Shown: in pieces, positions 52,809 through 61,408 of the stretch
How positions within the stretch are numbered: position 1 is the first letter of the stretch
Layout of the letters: the number at the start of each line of letters is the position of its first letter
NCBI RefSeq assembly: GCF_017255185.1
Contig: NZ_JAFKCZ010000014.1
Coordinates: 62,001 to 126,000, forward strand
Reading direction: 5' to 3'
Source: Parahaliea mediterranea
Lineage (GTDB): Bacteria > Pseudomonadota > Gammaproteobacteria > Pseudomonadales > Halieaceae
DNA length: 64,000 bases
The notes under the pieces: generated by a model
The model's database searches: none
The model's input: the letters and a program-made list of their open reading frames with translations, nothing else
Told to the model about the DNA's origin: nothing
Position numbers and translations under genes: made by a program

Positions 52809-53726
52809 AGGCGCGGAGGCGTGGTGGCGTCGAAAGTCCTCGCCACTGGGGTAGGACGCCTGGGTGCCCCGGCGGGTGACGCTGAGGGCGGCGTAGGCCA
52901 CCGACCGTTCGATGGCGGGGATGACCGCCATGCCGCCGACCACGCTTTGGGCGAAGCAACCGATGAAGGCGTCCCCGGCGCCGGTGGTGTCCACCGCGTC
53001 CACCACGGGGGCCACCGCCTGGTGATGGGAATCCCGGGTGACATAGAGCGCTCCGCGACTGCCCAGGGTGACGATCAGGTTGTGCAGGCCGTGGCCGAGC
53101 AACTGGTTGGCCGCAGTGTGGACCTCGTCGAGGCTGTGCACCGGCAAACCGGTTATCAGCTCCAGCTCGCTCTCGTTGGGAATGAAGTATTCGCAACGGC
53201 AGGCATGATCCAGGTCCAGCGCCGCGTTGGCCGGGGCCGGGTTGAGCAATACCGGAATGCCCGCGGCGTTGCCGAAGGCGATCGCGTGATAGACCGTTTG
53301 CAGGGGGATTTCCAGCTGCAGCACGATCAGTTTGCAGCGCATCAGGTCCTCGGCGGCGCGGTCGATGTCCGCTGGCAGCAGGTGCTTGTTGGCGCCGGGG
53401 ATGATCAGGATGCGGTTGTTGGATTGGCGGTCGACCATGATCGGCGCCACCCCGCTGGATACGCCGGGTACCTTGTGCACGTGGCGGGTGTCGACTCCGG
53501 CGCGCTTGAGATTGGCGATGGTGTTGTCGGCGAACAGGTCGTCGCCGACCTTGCCCAGCATCATCACCTGCGCGCCCAGCCGCGCCGCCGCCACCGCCTG
53601 GTTGGCGCCCTTGCCACCGCAACCCATGGCAAAGTCGTCCGCCTCCAGGGTTTCGCCGAGCGCCGGCAGGCGGTCGATGTAGGCGATGAGGTCCACCATG
53701 TTGGAACCGATCACGGCTATGTCCAT
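52800..53726 (-). CDS. rbsK: ribokinase
   Basis: 308 residues, start ATG 53726. PfkB-family blocks: DIAVIGSNMVDLIAYIDRLPALGETL, GCGGKGANQAVAAARLG, IIPGANKHL, NPAPANAAL, NESELELITG and the catalytic anion hole DTTGAGDAFIGCFA. It phosphorylates ribose (or deoxyribose) to the 5-phosphate. It is divergent from deoC, so the pair suggests nucleoside-sugar salvage. Confidence 0.93.
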   Translation of the reverse strand: MDIAVIGSNMVDLIAYIDRLPALGETLEADDFAMGCGGKGANQAVAAARLGAQVMMLGKVGDDLFADNTIANLKRAGVDTRHVHKVPGVSSGVAPIMVDRQSNNRILIIPGANKHLLPADIDRAAEDLMRCKLIVLQLEIPLQTVYHAIAFGNAAGIPVLLNPAPANAALDLDHACRCEYFIPNESELELITGLPVHSLDEVHTAANQLLGHGLHNLIVTLGSRGALYVTRDSHHQAVAPVVDAVDTTGAGDAFIGCFAQSVVGGMAVIPAIERSVAYAALSVTRRGTQASYPSGEDFRRHHASAPSR

Positions 53727-53742
53727 ATCTGCCACCCCCAAC

Positions 53743-53766
53743 GTTATACTGGTGTTGGTTATACTG
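53743..53766. repeat. GTTATACTG direct repeat in the rbsK/deoC intergenic region
   Basis: Identical 9-bp units at 53743-53751 and 53758-53766 (15-bp period). Each reads AGTATAAC on the rbsK strand, giving two TATAAC -10-like boxes; it may be a double promoter or operator. Confidence 0.45.
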
Positions 53767-53842
53767 CGCGAATGCACCGGCCCATGTTGCCGGCCATATA
53801 GTATAGACAAGCCGTCCCCTACCAGTGCGGAGGTCGACCGGA

Positions 53843-54517
53843 ATGGACCAACGTCAAACCCTGGCCAGTTACATCGACCACACCCTGCTCGCCGCCGGCG
53901 CCACCGCCGCGGAGGTGGAGACGCTTTGCGCCGAGGCGCGAGAATACGGCTTCAAGGCGGTTTGCGTGAATTCGCGCTTTGTGCCGCTGGCCCACGCGGC
54001 CCTGGCTGGCAGCGAAGTGCTCACCTGCGCGGTGGCGGGTTTCCCGCTGGGCGCCATGTTGCCGGCGGCAAAGGCCGAGGAGGCCCGCCTGGCGGTTGCC
54101 GCCGGTGCCCGTGAAATCGACATGGTGATAGCCGTGGGCGCGGCGCTCGCCGACGACTGGGAGGCCGTGGCGGAGGATATCGCCGCTGTCCACGCGGCCT
54201 GTGGCGACGCCCTGCTGAAGGTGATCTTCGAAACCTGCCTGCTGGACGAGGCGCGTATATTGCGCCTGTGCGATATCTGTTCGGCGATCGGCGTCGGCTT
54301 CGTCAAGACCTCGACCGGCTTTGGCGGCGGTGGCGCCACCACCGAGGTGGTGGCGCTGATGCGCGGGCGGGTGGCGCCGGCGGTCGGGGTGAAGGCCTCC
54401 GGGGGAATTCGCGATAGGGCCGCGGCGCTGGCCATGATCGCGGCGGGCGCCACCCGGCTGGGTACCAGTTCCGGGGTGGCGATCGTCGCCGGCGGTACCG
54501 GCGACGGCGCCTACTAG
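53843..54517 (+). CDS. deoC: deoxyribose-phosphate aldolase
   Basis: 224 residues, start ATG 53843 with GGAGG 9 bp upstream (ATG-like start at 53825 is less well placed). [73 protein letters not shown] (Schiff-base Lys) and [10 protein letters not shown] are all present. It splits deoxyribose-5-phosphate to acetaldehyde and G3P. Two promoter-like elements and a direct repeat separate it from rbsK. Confidence 0.97.
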   Translation: MDQRQTLASYIDHTLLAAGATAAEVETLCAEAREYGFKAVCVNSRFVPLAHAALAGSEVLTCAVAGFPLGAMLPAAKAEEARLAVAAGAREIDMVIAVGAALADDWEAVAEDIAAVHAACGDALLKVIFETCLLDEARILRLCDICSAIGVGFVKTSTGFGGGGATTEVVALMRGRVAPAVGVKASGGIRDRAAALAMIAAGATRLGTSSGVAIVAGGTGDGAY

Positions 54518-54524
54518 CGGGCTG

Positions 54525-55877
54525 CTAGCCCCAGATCGACTGGGCGAAGATCGCCAGGATGATCACCGGGCACACCACGCGCACGTAGGCCGGCCAGATC
54601 TTCCAGAACAGGCCGCGCTCGACCTCGGGGTAGCCCTTGCGCAGTTCCTGCAGCAGGCTGTCGCGGTGCCAGATCCAGCCGGCGTAGATGCAGAACATAA
54701 AGCCCAGCAGCGGCTGGCTGTAGCGGGTGGTGAGGGCGATCACAAAGCCGAACAGCTCGCCGAAATTGAGCAGGATCAGGGTGCTGACCCCGGCGATCAG
54801 GGCCCCGATGATCACCACCGCGGTTTTGCGGCTCACCCCGTGCTCCTCGATAGTATAGGCCACCGGGACCTCCAGCATCGAGATGGAGGAGGTGAGGGCG
54901 GCGATGCTCATCAGGAAAAAGAAGGTCAGGGACACCACCACGCCGGCGGTCCCCATGGTGTCGAACAGCGCCGGCAGCACGGTGAAAATCAGCGTGTCCT
55001 CCGAGATCAGCGCGCCGCTGGCGTTGAAAATCTCCACCCCGTTGTTGAGCGCCACGTACATCGCCGGCAACACCAGAAAGCCCGCCAGTACGGCGATGGA
55101 AATGTCCACCAGGGTCACCATGCCGCCCAGGGCGGGCAGGTTTTCCCGGTCCGATACGTAGGAACCGTAGATCAGCATGGTGCCCACACCCAGGGACAGC
55201 GAGAAGAAGGCCGCGCCCAGGGCGCTGATGATCAGCTTGGGCGAGAGCACCCGCTCGAAGTCGGGCAGCAGGTAGACCTTGAGCCCGTCCGTGGCGCCAT
55301 CCAGGGTCAGCACGTAGGCCACCAGCAACAGCAGGGTCACCAGCAGGATTGGCATCAGCCGGCTGGACCAGCGTTCGATGCCCTCGCGCACGCCCTCGGA
55401 GATGATGCCCACGGTCAGAACCATGAACACCAGCATGAACAGCACGTTGCGCGGCAGGCCGAAGGTCGTCAGCCACCCGGCGGCGCCGTCCAGGCCCAGC
55501 AACTCCGCCAGCGAGGCCAGGAAATAGGCGATCATCCAGCCGGCCACGATGCCGTAGAAGCTGAGGATCAGGCTGGCGACGATGAAGCCGATGATGCCGG
55601 TACTCATGCCGATCCGCCGGGTGAGCGCGCCGGGTGAGATCAGGCGCAGGGCGCTGACCGCGTTGGCGTGGGCGTGGCGGCCGATAATCAGTTCCGCCAT
55701 CAGGGCGGGGTAGGCCAGCGAGAAAGCCAGCACCAGGTAGACCAGCAGGAAGGCCGCGCCGCCGTTGCTGGCGGCCTGGGTGGGAAAGCCCCAGATATTG
55801 CCCAGCCCCACCGCGCTGCCCGCGGCGGCCATGATAAAACCAAAGCGCGAGCTGAATTCGCCCCGAGTCGAAGCCAT
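54525..55877 (-). CDS. NSS-family sodium-dependent transporter
   Basis: 450 residues with about 11 TMs. TM1 FSSRFGFIMAAAGSAVGLGNIWGFP is the SNF/NSS sodium-site helix; later segments include FFSLSLGVGTMLIYGSYVSDRENL and FFFLMSIAALTSSISMLEVPVAYTIEE. It imports an amino acid or related solute with Na+; substrate unknown. It fits with the Na+ gradient made by Nqr. It ends 7 bp from the convergent deoC stop. Confidence 0.93.
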   Translation of the reverse strand: MASTRGEFSSRFGFIMAAAGSAVGLGNIWGFPTQAASNGGAAFLLVYLVLAFSLAYPALMAELIIGRHAHANAVSALRLISPGALTRRIGMSTGIIGFIVASLILSFYGIVAGWMIAYFLASLAELLGLDGAAGWLTTFGLPRNVLFMLVFMVLTVGIISEGVREGIERWSSRLMPILLVTLLLLVAYVLTLDGATDGLKVYLLPDFERVLSPKLIISALGAAFFSLSLGVGTMLIYGSYVSDRENLPALGGMVTLVDISIAVLAGFLVLPAMYVALNNGVEIFNASGALISEDTLIFTVLPALFDTMGTAGVVVSLTFFFLMSIAALTSSISMLEVPVAYTIEEHGVSRKTAVVIIGALIAGVSTLILLNFGELFGFVIALTTRYSQPLLGFMFCIYAGWIWHRDSLLQELRKGYPEVERGLFWKIWPAYVRVVCPVIILAIFAQSIWG

Positions 55878-55961
55878 AGAGAGTGTTCCGTTCCGTTTGT
55901 TATAGCGGTGGCGAGTGTAACACGAAGCTCGCGCCTGCCCGCCACCCGACGGCGGGAGGCT

Positions 55962-58900
55962 TCAACGGCCCAGGGAGGCCTCGCAGGGACGGGTGGCCGC
56001 CCTGTTGTCTTTTTTGATCCCGAACAGTTTCAGGGTCAGGTTGGGGATCAGCATCAGCGCCTCGGCGGAGGCGTCGGCGGTGGCGGCGATGGGCGATACC
56101 CGGGTTTTGGGTTTGGACATATCGCCGCGCAGGGTGACGGAGGAGGGGATCTGCAGGGTGCGGTTCTTGGAGCGCGGCACCAGGGTGATGTCCATCTTGC
56201 CACGCACGAAATCCAGCTCGCCCTCGCCGGTGGCCACCATGCGCGGCGACTCGATAAAGATGCTGTCGGTGGTGGCGACGCCGGACTTGAGCGCGAAGTG
56301 GGCCATGGTGCACTGCACGTGGGTGGATTTTTCCAGCGCGGCGCCGGAATAGATCCAGGCCAGCAGGTCGGTGGCCAGCACGTCGTAGGCGGCCCCCTCG
56401 ATCTCCGCGTCCTCCAGGGCGATGGCCACGCTGCCGTCCAGGGAACCGAGCCACTGCTGGCGATTGACGCCCCGGGCGCTGACGCCGCCGCGCAGGTTCA
56501 GCACGCCCTGCACGTCACTCTTGACCCCCAGGTCGCGTACCAGTTGGCTCATGTCGATGGCCAGGGCCTGTCCGCCGAGACTGATGGCCGGGGGCTGGGT
56601 CTTTAGGTCGATCAGGCCGCGGATCTCTGCCACTGCCTTTTCATAGTCGATATTCAGGGTCTTCAACAGGTATTGCCGGTCCCGGCCCTCGATTTCCAGA
56701 TCCAGGGAGCGGACGCGGGTGCTCTCCCCGCTGACGCCGCCCAGGTGAAGGCCGAGTTCCAGCGGGTAGTTCGGTAGCGCCTCGATCAGCGACTCCAGGC
56801 TATTGTCCCTGGCCGGCGTATCGCCGCGGTCCCTGTCGCCCACGACTCCCGCGCCGAGGCCGAGGTCCGCGATGCGCACATGGGGGGACGCCAGGGTGAG
56901 CCGGAGGTCGGTCAGCGCGCTATCGCCGTAACCGATGTCGCTGTCGATCCGCCACTGGGTCTCGCCCAGCGTGGCGTCGCCGCGAATACGCATCCGCCCC
57001 TGGCCGGCCTCGGTGCGCAGTGCGGCGCGCAGGTCGGGCAGCGGCAGGCCGGTGAGCGCCGCGAGCAGGGGGCGGTTGCTTATGCGGGTGTCCAGCGACA
57101 GGTCGCCGCGGGGCAGCCCGGTCAGGTCTCGCAGGTCGCCGCTCAGCGCAAGGCTTAGGCCCTTGCCCGCGGTGTTGCTGATGTTGATCCGCGACAGGTT
57201 CCAGGTGCTTCCATCCTGTTGCAGCCGGCCGCCGCCCGACAGGCTGCCCAGCGGCTCGGGGTAGCTGAATCCCTCGCGCAGGGTGTGCACAAGATTGCGG
57301 GTGTCCAGGCCCGAGAACTGGATGTCGAGTGTGGTGCCGTCGAGCTTGGCCAGGTCGTCCATCCGCCCCCTGGCGCTGAGGGCGACATGTTCGCTGTCGA
57401 TGGCCGCGGCCAGGTCGGCCAGGTGGAAGCGCCGGCCCTCCTGTGCCAGGGTGGCGCTCGCGGAGAGCGCGCCGAGCACCGGTACTTCAAGGTCCAGGTA
57501 TTGCGACAGGGCGCTGGTGTCACTCAGCGACAGCTTCAAGTCGCCCCGCACCGATTCCAGCCGCCACTGCTCGCCGCCCTTGATTCGCCCCGACAGTTTG
57601 TCCAGGTCCATCTCGAGGTCACTGCCCTCCAGTCGCGCGCTGCCGTCGCCGATGTGCAGGCTGTTGCCTTCCCCTGATAGCGCGAGCCGCGCGCCGAGCC
57701 GGTGGTCCGGGGGCAGCGAGAGGTCCAGCCAGCTGTTGAGCTGGTTCAGGGACGGTGCGCTTGCCGTCAGTTGCAGGTCGATTCCGCTGAGCGATGCGGC
57801 GGTGATCGGCCGCGCCAGCGACAGCCGGTCAATGGACCCGGTGGCGCGGATCTCGGTGGCGCCGGGCTCGCCCAGGCGGGCGTCGACCCGCGAGGCCCGC
57901 AAACCGTCCCGGGTACCCGTTACTTCCGCGTTCAGCTCCCAGATCCCGGGCTCGAAGGGCGGCTCCCCCAGCCACTGGCGCAGCACCGCCAGGCCGGGGC
58001 CGCGCATGGTCACGTCCACCCGGTTGTCCCGCGTGGCGGGCTGGCCGGAGATCGCGCCCGGCGCCAGGCTGCCGGCAATATCCACCTGCAGGCCGTCGGT
58101 GTGACGGGTGCTGAGTTCAAAGCGTTCCACCGCCACCTGGCCGAGCGGTCCCGTCAGCTTCAGCCGCGCCCGGGCCCGGCCCAGGGCGGTCAGGTCCAGG
58201 TCGACCCAGTCCAGCAGATAGCCCAAATCGTCCATGTGCCCGTCGGCTTGCGCGTTGATTTCGGCGCGTCCCGGGCCCCGGTAGGAAAAGTCCCCGGTGG
58301 CGGTGAATTCGTAGTCGGGCAGGTTGGCCAGGCGGAATTCCGCGTCCGAGAGCGTGAAGGTCTCCAGGTCCCCCCGCAGGCGCCCCCGGACCTGGAGATT
58401 GCCCTCGACCTGGGGCGTTTTCTCGAAATAGACCAGCAGGGCGCGCACCTCGGGAAAGGCCGCGTTGATGGTGAAATCGTAGCTGAATTCCTCGATACCG
58501 CCGCGCAGCTCGCCCTCGGCGATAGCCACCCGCGAGCTGCGCGTGGCGTGGAATTCCCCGCGCAGCTGCAGGCCGCGGAAACCCTCGGCGCTGCGGATGG
58601 CGTAGAGATACAGGGTGACGTCGAGCGGCTCGTCCTCGTAGTCCGAGGTGGCCCGCAGGCGATACCGCCCGGGGCCCTGCCTCTGGCCGACGATGTCCTT
58701 GAATCGCGACACGCGCGTGGATTCGCCGCTGACGACGACGTGCAGCTGGTCGATCTCAACGGTCTCGGGCAGCCACCGCAGGTAGCGCATCCATTGCGCC
58801 GGGGCCGGGTCGGCGGTGTCGTCGCCGGCGGCCACATGAATGATCACGCTATCCGCGCTCAGGTGGCCGTCGCGCAGCCGGTGGACCAGCAGGTCGAGCA

Positions 58901-59162
58901 GGGGGTCCCGGGATGCAAAGCCGGTAATGGAGAGCAGGGCGTTGCCCTCGCTGTCGTCCTGGTGGAGGTGGATCTCATCGGCGCGGAAGCGCGCGCCGTC
59001 GCTGTCGAAGCGCGCGCCGCGCAGCTCCAGGTCGAGCGGGGTCAGCGTGTCCACCGCCCATTCAATGGCCCGCAGGCCCCGCTCCGGGAATTGCTGCAGG
59101 AAAAGCCCGGCGCCCGCCAGCCCCAGCAGAATCAGCACAACGGTGATGAGAAACAGCCGCAT
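55962..59162 (-). CDS. AsmA-like large envelope protein
   Basis: 1066 residues, start ATG 59162 with AGGAG upstream. One N-terminal TM (RLFLITVVLILLGLAGAGLFLQQF) is followed by a very long repetitive beta-rich periplasmic region with AsmA/DUF748-type motifs (LELRGARFDSDGARFRADEI; GVLNLRGGVSARGVNRQQWLGSLDGSVAIALEDAEIEGAAYDVLATDLLAWI; MVATGEGELDFVRGKMDITLVPRS) and a closing C-terminal stretch (LTLKLFGIKK). The AsmA clan includes lipid-bridge proteins such as YhdP/TamB, so phospholipid transfer to the outer membrane is plausible. Single gene on this strand before tRNA-Leu. Confidence 0.85.
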   Translation of the reverse strand: MRLFLITVVLILLGLAGAGLFLQQFPERGLRAIEWAVDTLTPLDLELRGARFDSDGARFRADEIHLHQDDSEGNALLSITGFASRDPLLDLLVHRLRDGHLSADSVIIHVAAGDDTADPAPAQWMRYLRWLPETVEIDQLHVVVSGESTRVSRFKDIVGQRQGPGRYRLRATSDYEDEPLDVTLYLYAIRSAEGFRGLQLRGEFHATRSSRVAIAEGELRGGIEEFSYDFTINAAFPEVRALLVYFEKTPQVEGNLQVRGRLRGDLETFTLSDAEFRLANLPDYEFTATGDFSYRGPGRAEINAQADGHMDDLGYLLDWVDLDLTALGRARARLKLTGPLGQVAVERFELSTRHTDGLQVDIAGSLAPGAISGQPATRDNRVDVTMRGPGLAVLRQWLGEPPFEPGIWELNAEVTGTRDGLRASRVDARLGEPGATEIRATGSIDRLSLARPITAASLSGIDLQLTASAPSLNQLNSWLDLSLPPDHRLGARLALSGEGNSLHIGDGSARLEGSDLEMDLDKLSGRIKGGEQWRLESVRGDLKLSLSDTSALSQYLDLEVPVLGALSASATLAQEGRRFHLADLAAAIDSEHVALSARGRMDDLAKLDGTTLDIQFSGLDTRNLVHTLREGFSYPEPLGSLSGGGRLQQDGSTWNLSRINISNTAGKGLSLALSGDLRDLTGLPRGDLSLDTRISNRPLLAALTGLPLPDLRAALRTEAGQGRMRIRGDATLGETQWRIDSDIGYGDSALTDLRLTLASPHVRIADLGLGAGVVGDRDRGDTPARDNSLESLIEALPNYPLELGLHLGGVSGESTRVRSLDLEIEGRDRQYLLKTLNIDYEKAVAEIRGLIDLKTQPPAISLGGQALAIDMSQLVRDLGVKSDVQGVLNLRGGVSARGVNRQQWLGSLDGSVAIALEDAEIEGAAYDVLATDLLAWIYSGAALEKSTHVQCTMAHFALKSGVATTDSIFIESPRMVATGEGELDFVRGKMDITLVPRSKNRTLQIPSSVTLRGDMSKPKTRVSPIAATADASAEALMLIPNLTLKLFGIKKDNRAATRPCEASLGR

Positions 59163-59241
59163 GGCGCTCCTGGCCCGCACCCTAGAACCGGGGCAGTGTA
59201 ACACGCGCCCGGGCCCTTGCCCGGCACGGCGCGTACTGTGC

Positions 59242-59247
59242 TATGAT
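59242..59247 (+). promoter_or_regulatory. -10 box of tRNA-Leu
   Basis: TATGAT 37 bp before the tRNA 5' end; a weak -35 TTGCCC at 59217-59222 (19-bp spacing). It shows that the tRNA has its own promoter here. Confidence 0.45.
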
Positions 59248-59283
59248 GCCGCCGCCCCGCGTGGGGGCCTCAGCTATCCTGCT

Positions 59284-59371
59284 GCCCGGATGGTGAAATT
59301 GGTAGACACAGGAGACTTAAAATCTCCCGCCTATTGCAGGCGTGCCGGTTCGATTCCGGCTCCGGGCACCA
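59284..59371 (+). tRNA. leuZ: tRNA-Leu(TAA)
   Basis: 88 nt with a long variable arm: acceptor GCCCGGA / TCCGGGC, anticodon TAA in loop CTTAAAA closed by GGAGA/TCTCC, T-arm CCGGTTCGATTCCGG, and an encoded CCA preceded by A. In E. coli and Pseudomonas leuZ directly follows cysT; here it is 21.6 kb away. It marks the left end of the second island. Confidence 0.97.
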
Positions 59372-59426
59372 GTATTTATAGAGTTAGAAAGGTTTTCGTG
59401 AAAAACATTTAGGTGCTGTGAGCTAC

Positions 59427-59446
59427 ATAGTAGACAAATAGTAGAC
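59427..59446 (+). repeat. two ATAGTAGAC repeats, 11-bp period
   Basis: Identical 9-bp units at 59427-59435 and 59438-59446, 56 bp from the tRNA-Leu 3' end. The spacing equals that of the CGGGAACA repeats at the tRNA-Cys element; both look like integrase arm sites. Confidence 0.65.
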
Positions 59447-59559
59447 GAATTAGGATTTAGTTAGCTGGTAACCAATCAAAATTGTCATCACAAGGTGGGT
59501 TGAATGCTTATTGGAGAGGCTTGCATGTGGAATGCCAGTTCCATTCTATTAAAATAGGA

Positions 59560-60105
59560 TCACTCGTTGGTCAGCCACTTTGTTGTTCCATGGCGAACAA
59601 TGCGAATGTATGACATCGCGCTTTTATGTTTTTCGTAAATCTCATGAAGAGTTAGGTCCAAGCTGTAAGCAGCATAATTTCTATGAACGCTCTCATTCCG
59701 CTTTTTGCATAGCTCTAAAAAGTTCGCTTCGGCGACTTGGCGGTTTTCCCTCTTATCAATTAATTGCCGCATTTTTTCCCTAAAATCAGGGCCAAATTTA
59801 CTTAAAAACGGGTTGGTGTTTTTTGCGCTGCGAAAATCAAACCACTTGTAAAATTGACCATCGATTGCAGATTTTTCTAAAAACGTGCTCATTGGCTCAT
59901 AAAATCGACCGGCTTTCACTACATCTCTAATGGCCCATACAATTTCCTCCTCATAGAGCGAGGCACATGATAAAAGTAACGACTTTGTTAATAGCTGGCT
60001 CATATTAAGATAGCTAGATAACGCAGACCGTTGGTTTAATGCGCTCAATTCGGTAACGCATGATTCATACATATCCTTAATTATTATTGGGTTTCTGACC
60101 GGCAT
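59560..60105 (-). CDS. HEPN-domain protein (MAE_28990-like), putative RNase
   Basis: 181 residues, all-helical. The C-terminal half carries the HEPN RNase motif R136-x4-H141 (KKRNESVHRNYA), followed by a helix ending near KSAMSYIRIV. Upstream helices include SQLLTKSLLLSCASLYEEEIVWAIRDVV. HEPN proteins with Rx4-6H are metal-independent endoribonucleases in toxin and defence systems. It starts 4 bp after the DUF262 gene, so the two form an operon. Family assignment is by motif and gene pairing; activity is not shown. AT-rich codon use unlike the host. Confidence 0.75.
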   Translation of the reverse strand: MPVRNPIIIKDMYESCVTELSALNQRSALSSYLNMSQLLTKSLLLSCASLYEEEIVWAIRDVVKAGRFYEPMSTFLEKSAIDGQFYKWFDFRSAKNTNPFLSKFGPDFREKMRQLIDKRENRQVAEANFLELCKKRNESVHRNYAAYSLDLTLHEIYEKHKSAMSYIRIVRHGTTKWLTNE

Positions 60106-60109
60106 GAAT

Positions 60110-61258
60110 TTACTCCACAGCCAGCAGCATTCGGCCTTTTACAGAATCTACATCTGTAGTCTTGCCTGTAAATAGGTCTTCAAAGCGGGGATGCTTTCGC
60201 AAGTCTATTATGTACTGATCGTCAAAACGGCGAATCAGTGTAGCGTCTTTTTCATTGAGAGCATTGGCAGTTGACCAAGCAAAACACGCTTCAATTATTG
60301 GGACAGATACTCGTTTAGATTTTGGTTCGAGGAAAAGATTGCGATCTATATCTGCAAGGCATTCGGAAAAAGCAGTGAAGCACTGTGTATATAAACCATT
60401 CTCATCTGAATGGTTTTTCATTTTTCTGCAGTACTCATTAATAAACTTTGACAAAGGCTTTTTGAAGTTTTCATAGTTCTCTGACAAGGCAAAAATACGC
60501 AGGATAATTTCCACATCTTTTTGTCGCTGGTCGGGGCCACTGCCGAGAATTTTTCGCCAGTTTTCATTTTCATTTAGTTGAATAGCTAGGCGCATGAAGT
60601 CACCATAAAATAGCGACATGCGAATTTCCTGAGGGCTAAGATTTATTCCTCCTGTGTTGAGGCGGTTAAAAAGCTCAAATATTGAGCTTTTATCATCGTC
60701 AGGACGGACTTGTTTTACCATTATATTGCGAATGGTCCGAAGGTCGAATGTTGATTTTAGATCACCTAGGCTGGCGTAGGTCAGCCCTTGATAGGGAGAC
60801 GCAGCTCCATCCGGGTTAAACGATAGCTTGAACGTAGAAAAGAGAGCATCATCTTCTAGATCGGATTTTTCTAGCCTGCCTTTTTCGTTAAATATTGCAC
60901 GTATTTTTGCTCGTGCATCGCGTTTAGGAAATCTTCCACACATGAAATAGTAGATAGTCATGAGGCGTTGCTGGCCATCGATGACTAAAAATCTGTTTTT
61001 CGCTTCCTCGTACAAGAAAATTTGTGGGATAGGAAGGCCCATGAGTACGGATTCAATTAGCTTTGAGGCTTTTCTAACATCCCAAACGTAATTTCTCTGG
61101 AATCCAGGAATCACAATGGATCCTGCTTCTATAAAGTTGAAGTAGGAAAGCACATTGAAATCGTTGGGGCTTGATACGATGTCGTACTCCTTAATCGTAA
61201 TATCAGAGTCGCCGTCAGAATCTGGATCAAATAATTCAATGTCGACATCGTTATTCAT
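60110..61258 (-). CDS. DUF262 (GmrSD N-terminal/ParB-like) protein
   Basis: 382 residues, start ATG 61258. After an acidic N-terminus (about 1-20) come the DUF262 landmarks: IPGFQRNYVWDVRKASKLIESVLMGLPIPQIFL (residues about 50-82) and the NTP-hydrolysis-type motif DGQQR at 94-98 (LVIDGQQRLMTIYYFM). A helical middle (FELFNRLNTGGINLSPQEIRMSLFYG, also typical) follows. There is no DUF1524/HNH nuclease domain as in GmrSD, and no nuclease gene other than the adjacent HEPN. A dyad directly precedes its ATG. Likely the sensor or nucleotide-dependent half of a two-gene defence module. Confidence 0.85.
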   Translation of the reverse strand: MNNDVDIELFDPDSDGDSDITIKEYDIVSSPNDFNVLSYFNFIEAGSIVIPGFQRNYVWDVRKASKLIESVLMGLPIPQIFLYEEAKNRFLVIDGQQRLMTIYYFMCGRFPKRDARAKIRAIFNEKGRLEKSDLEDDALFSTFKLSFNPDGAASPYQGLTYASLGDLKSTFDLRTIRNIMVKQVRPDDDKSSIFELFNRLNTGGINLSPQEIRMSLFYGDFMRLAIQLNENENWRKILGSGPDQRQKDVEIILRIFALSENYENFKKPLSKFINEYCRKMKNHSDENGLYTQCFTAFSECLADIDRNLFLEPKSKRVSVPIIEACFAWSTANALNEKDATLIRRFDDQYIIDLRKHPRFEDLFTGKTTDVDSVKGRMLLAVE

Positions 61259-61259
61259 A

Positions 61260-61272
61260 TTGCACCGTGCAA
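61260..61272 (-). promoter_or_regulatory. 13-bp dyad abutting the DUF262 start codon
   Basis: TTGCAC-C-GTGCAA, perfect 6-bp arms, only 1 bp upstream of the ATG. It occupies the place of the Shine-Dalgarno sequence and could be an operator or a translation-blocking hairpin. Confidence 0.5.
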
Positions 61273-61408
61273 AGATTTATGGATGAATTTGGCCAGAAAA
61301 CAGATTCTAACCTAGATGATTACCTTTAGGCGAAGGCTGCGTGCATCTGAATTACACTAATGTGTAAAAAAAAGAAAGTCATTGGGCGCAACTCGCGACG
61401 TTTGTTGC

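Noticed and set aside
39355-59283. The whole segment between the tRNA genes as one large island
   Set aside because: Base composition and codon use are host-like and the genes are ordinary chromosomal functions; no second copy of a tRNA end flanks it.
60110-61258. Complete GmrSD type IV restriction enzyme
   Set aside because: Only the DUF262 half is present at 382 residues; no DUF1524/HNH motif occurs in it or in the neighbouring genes.
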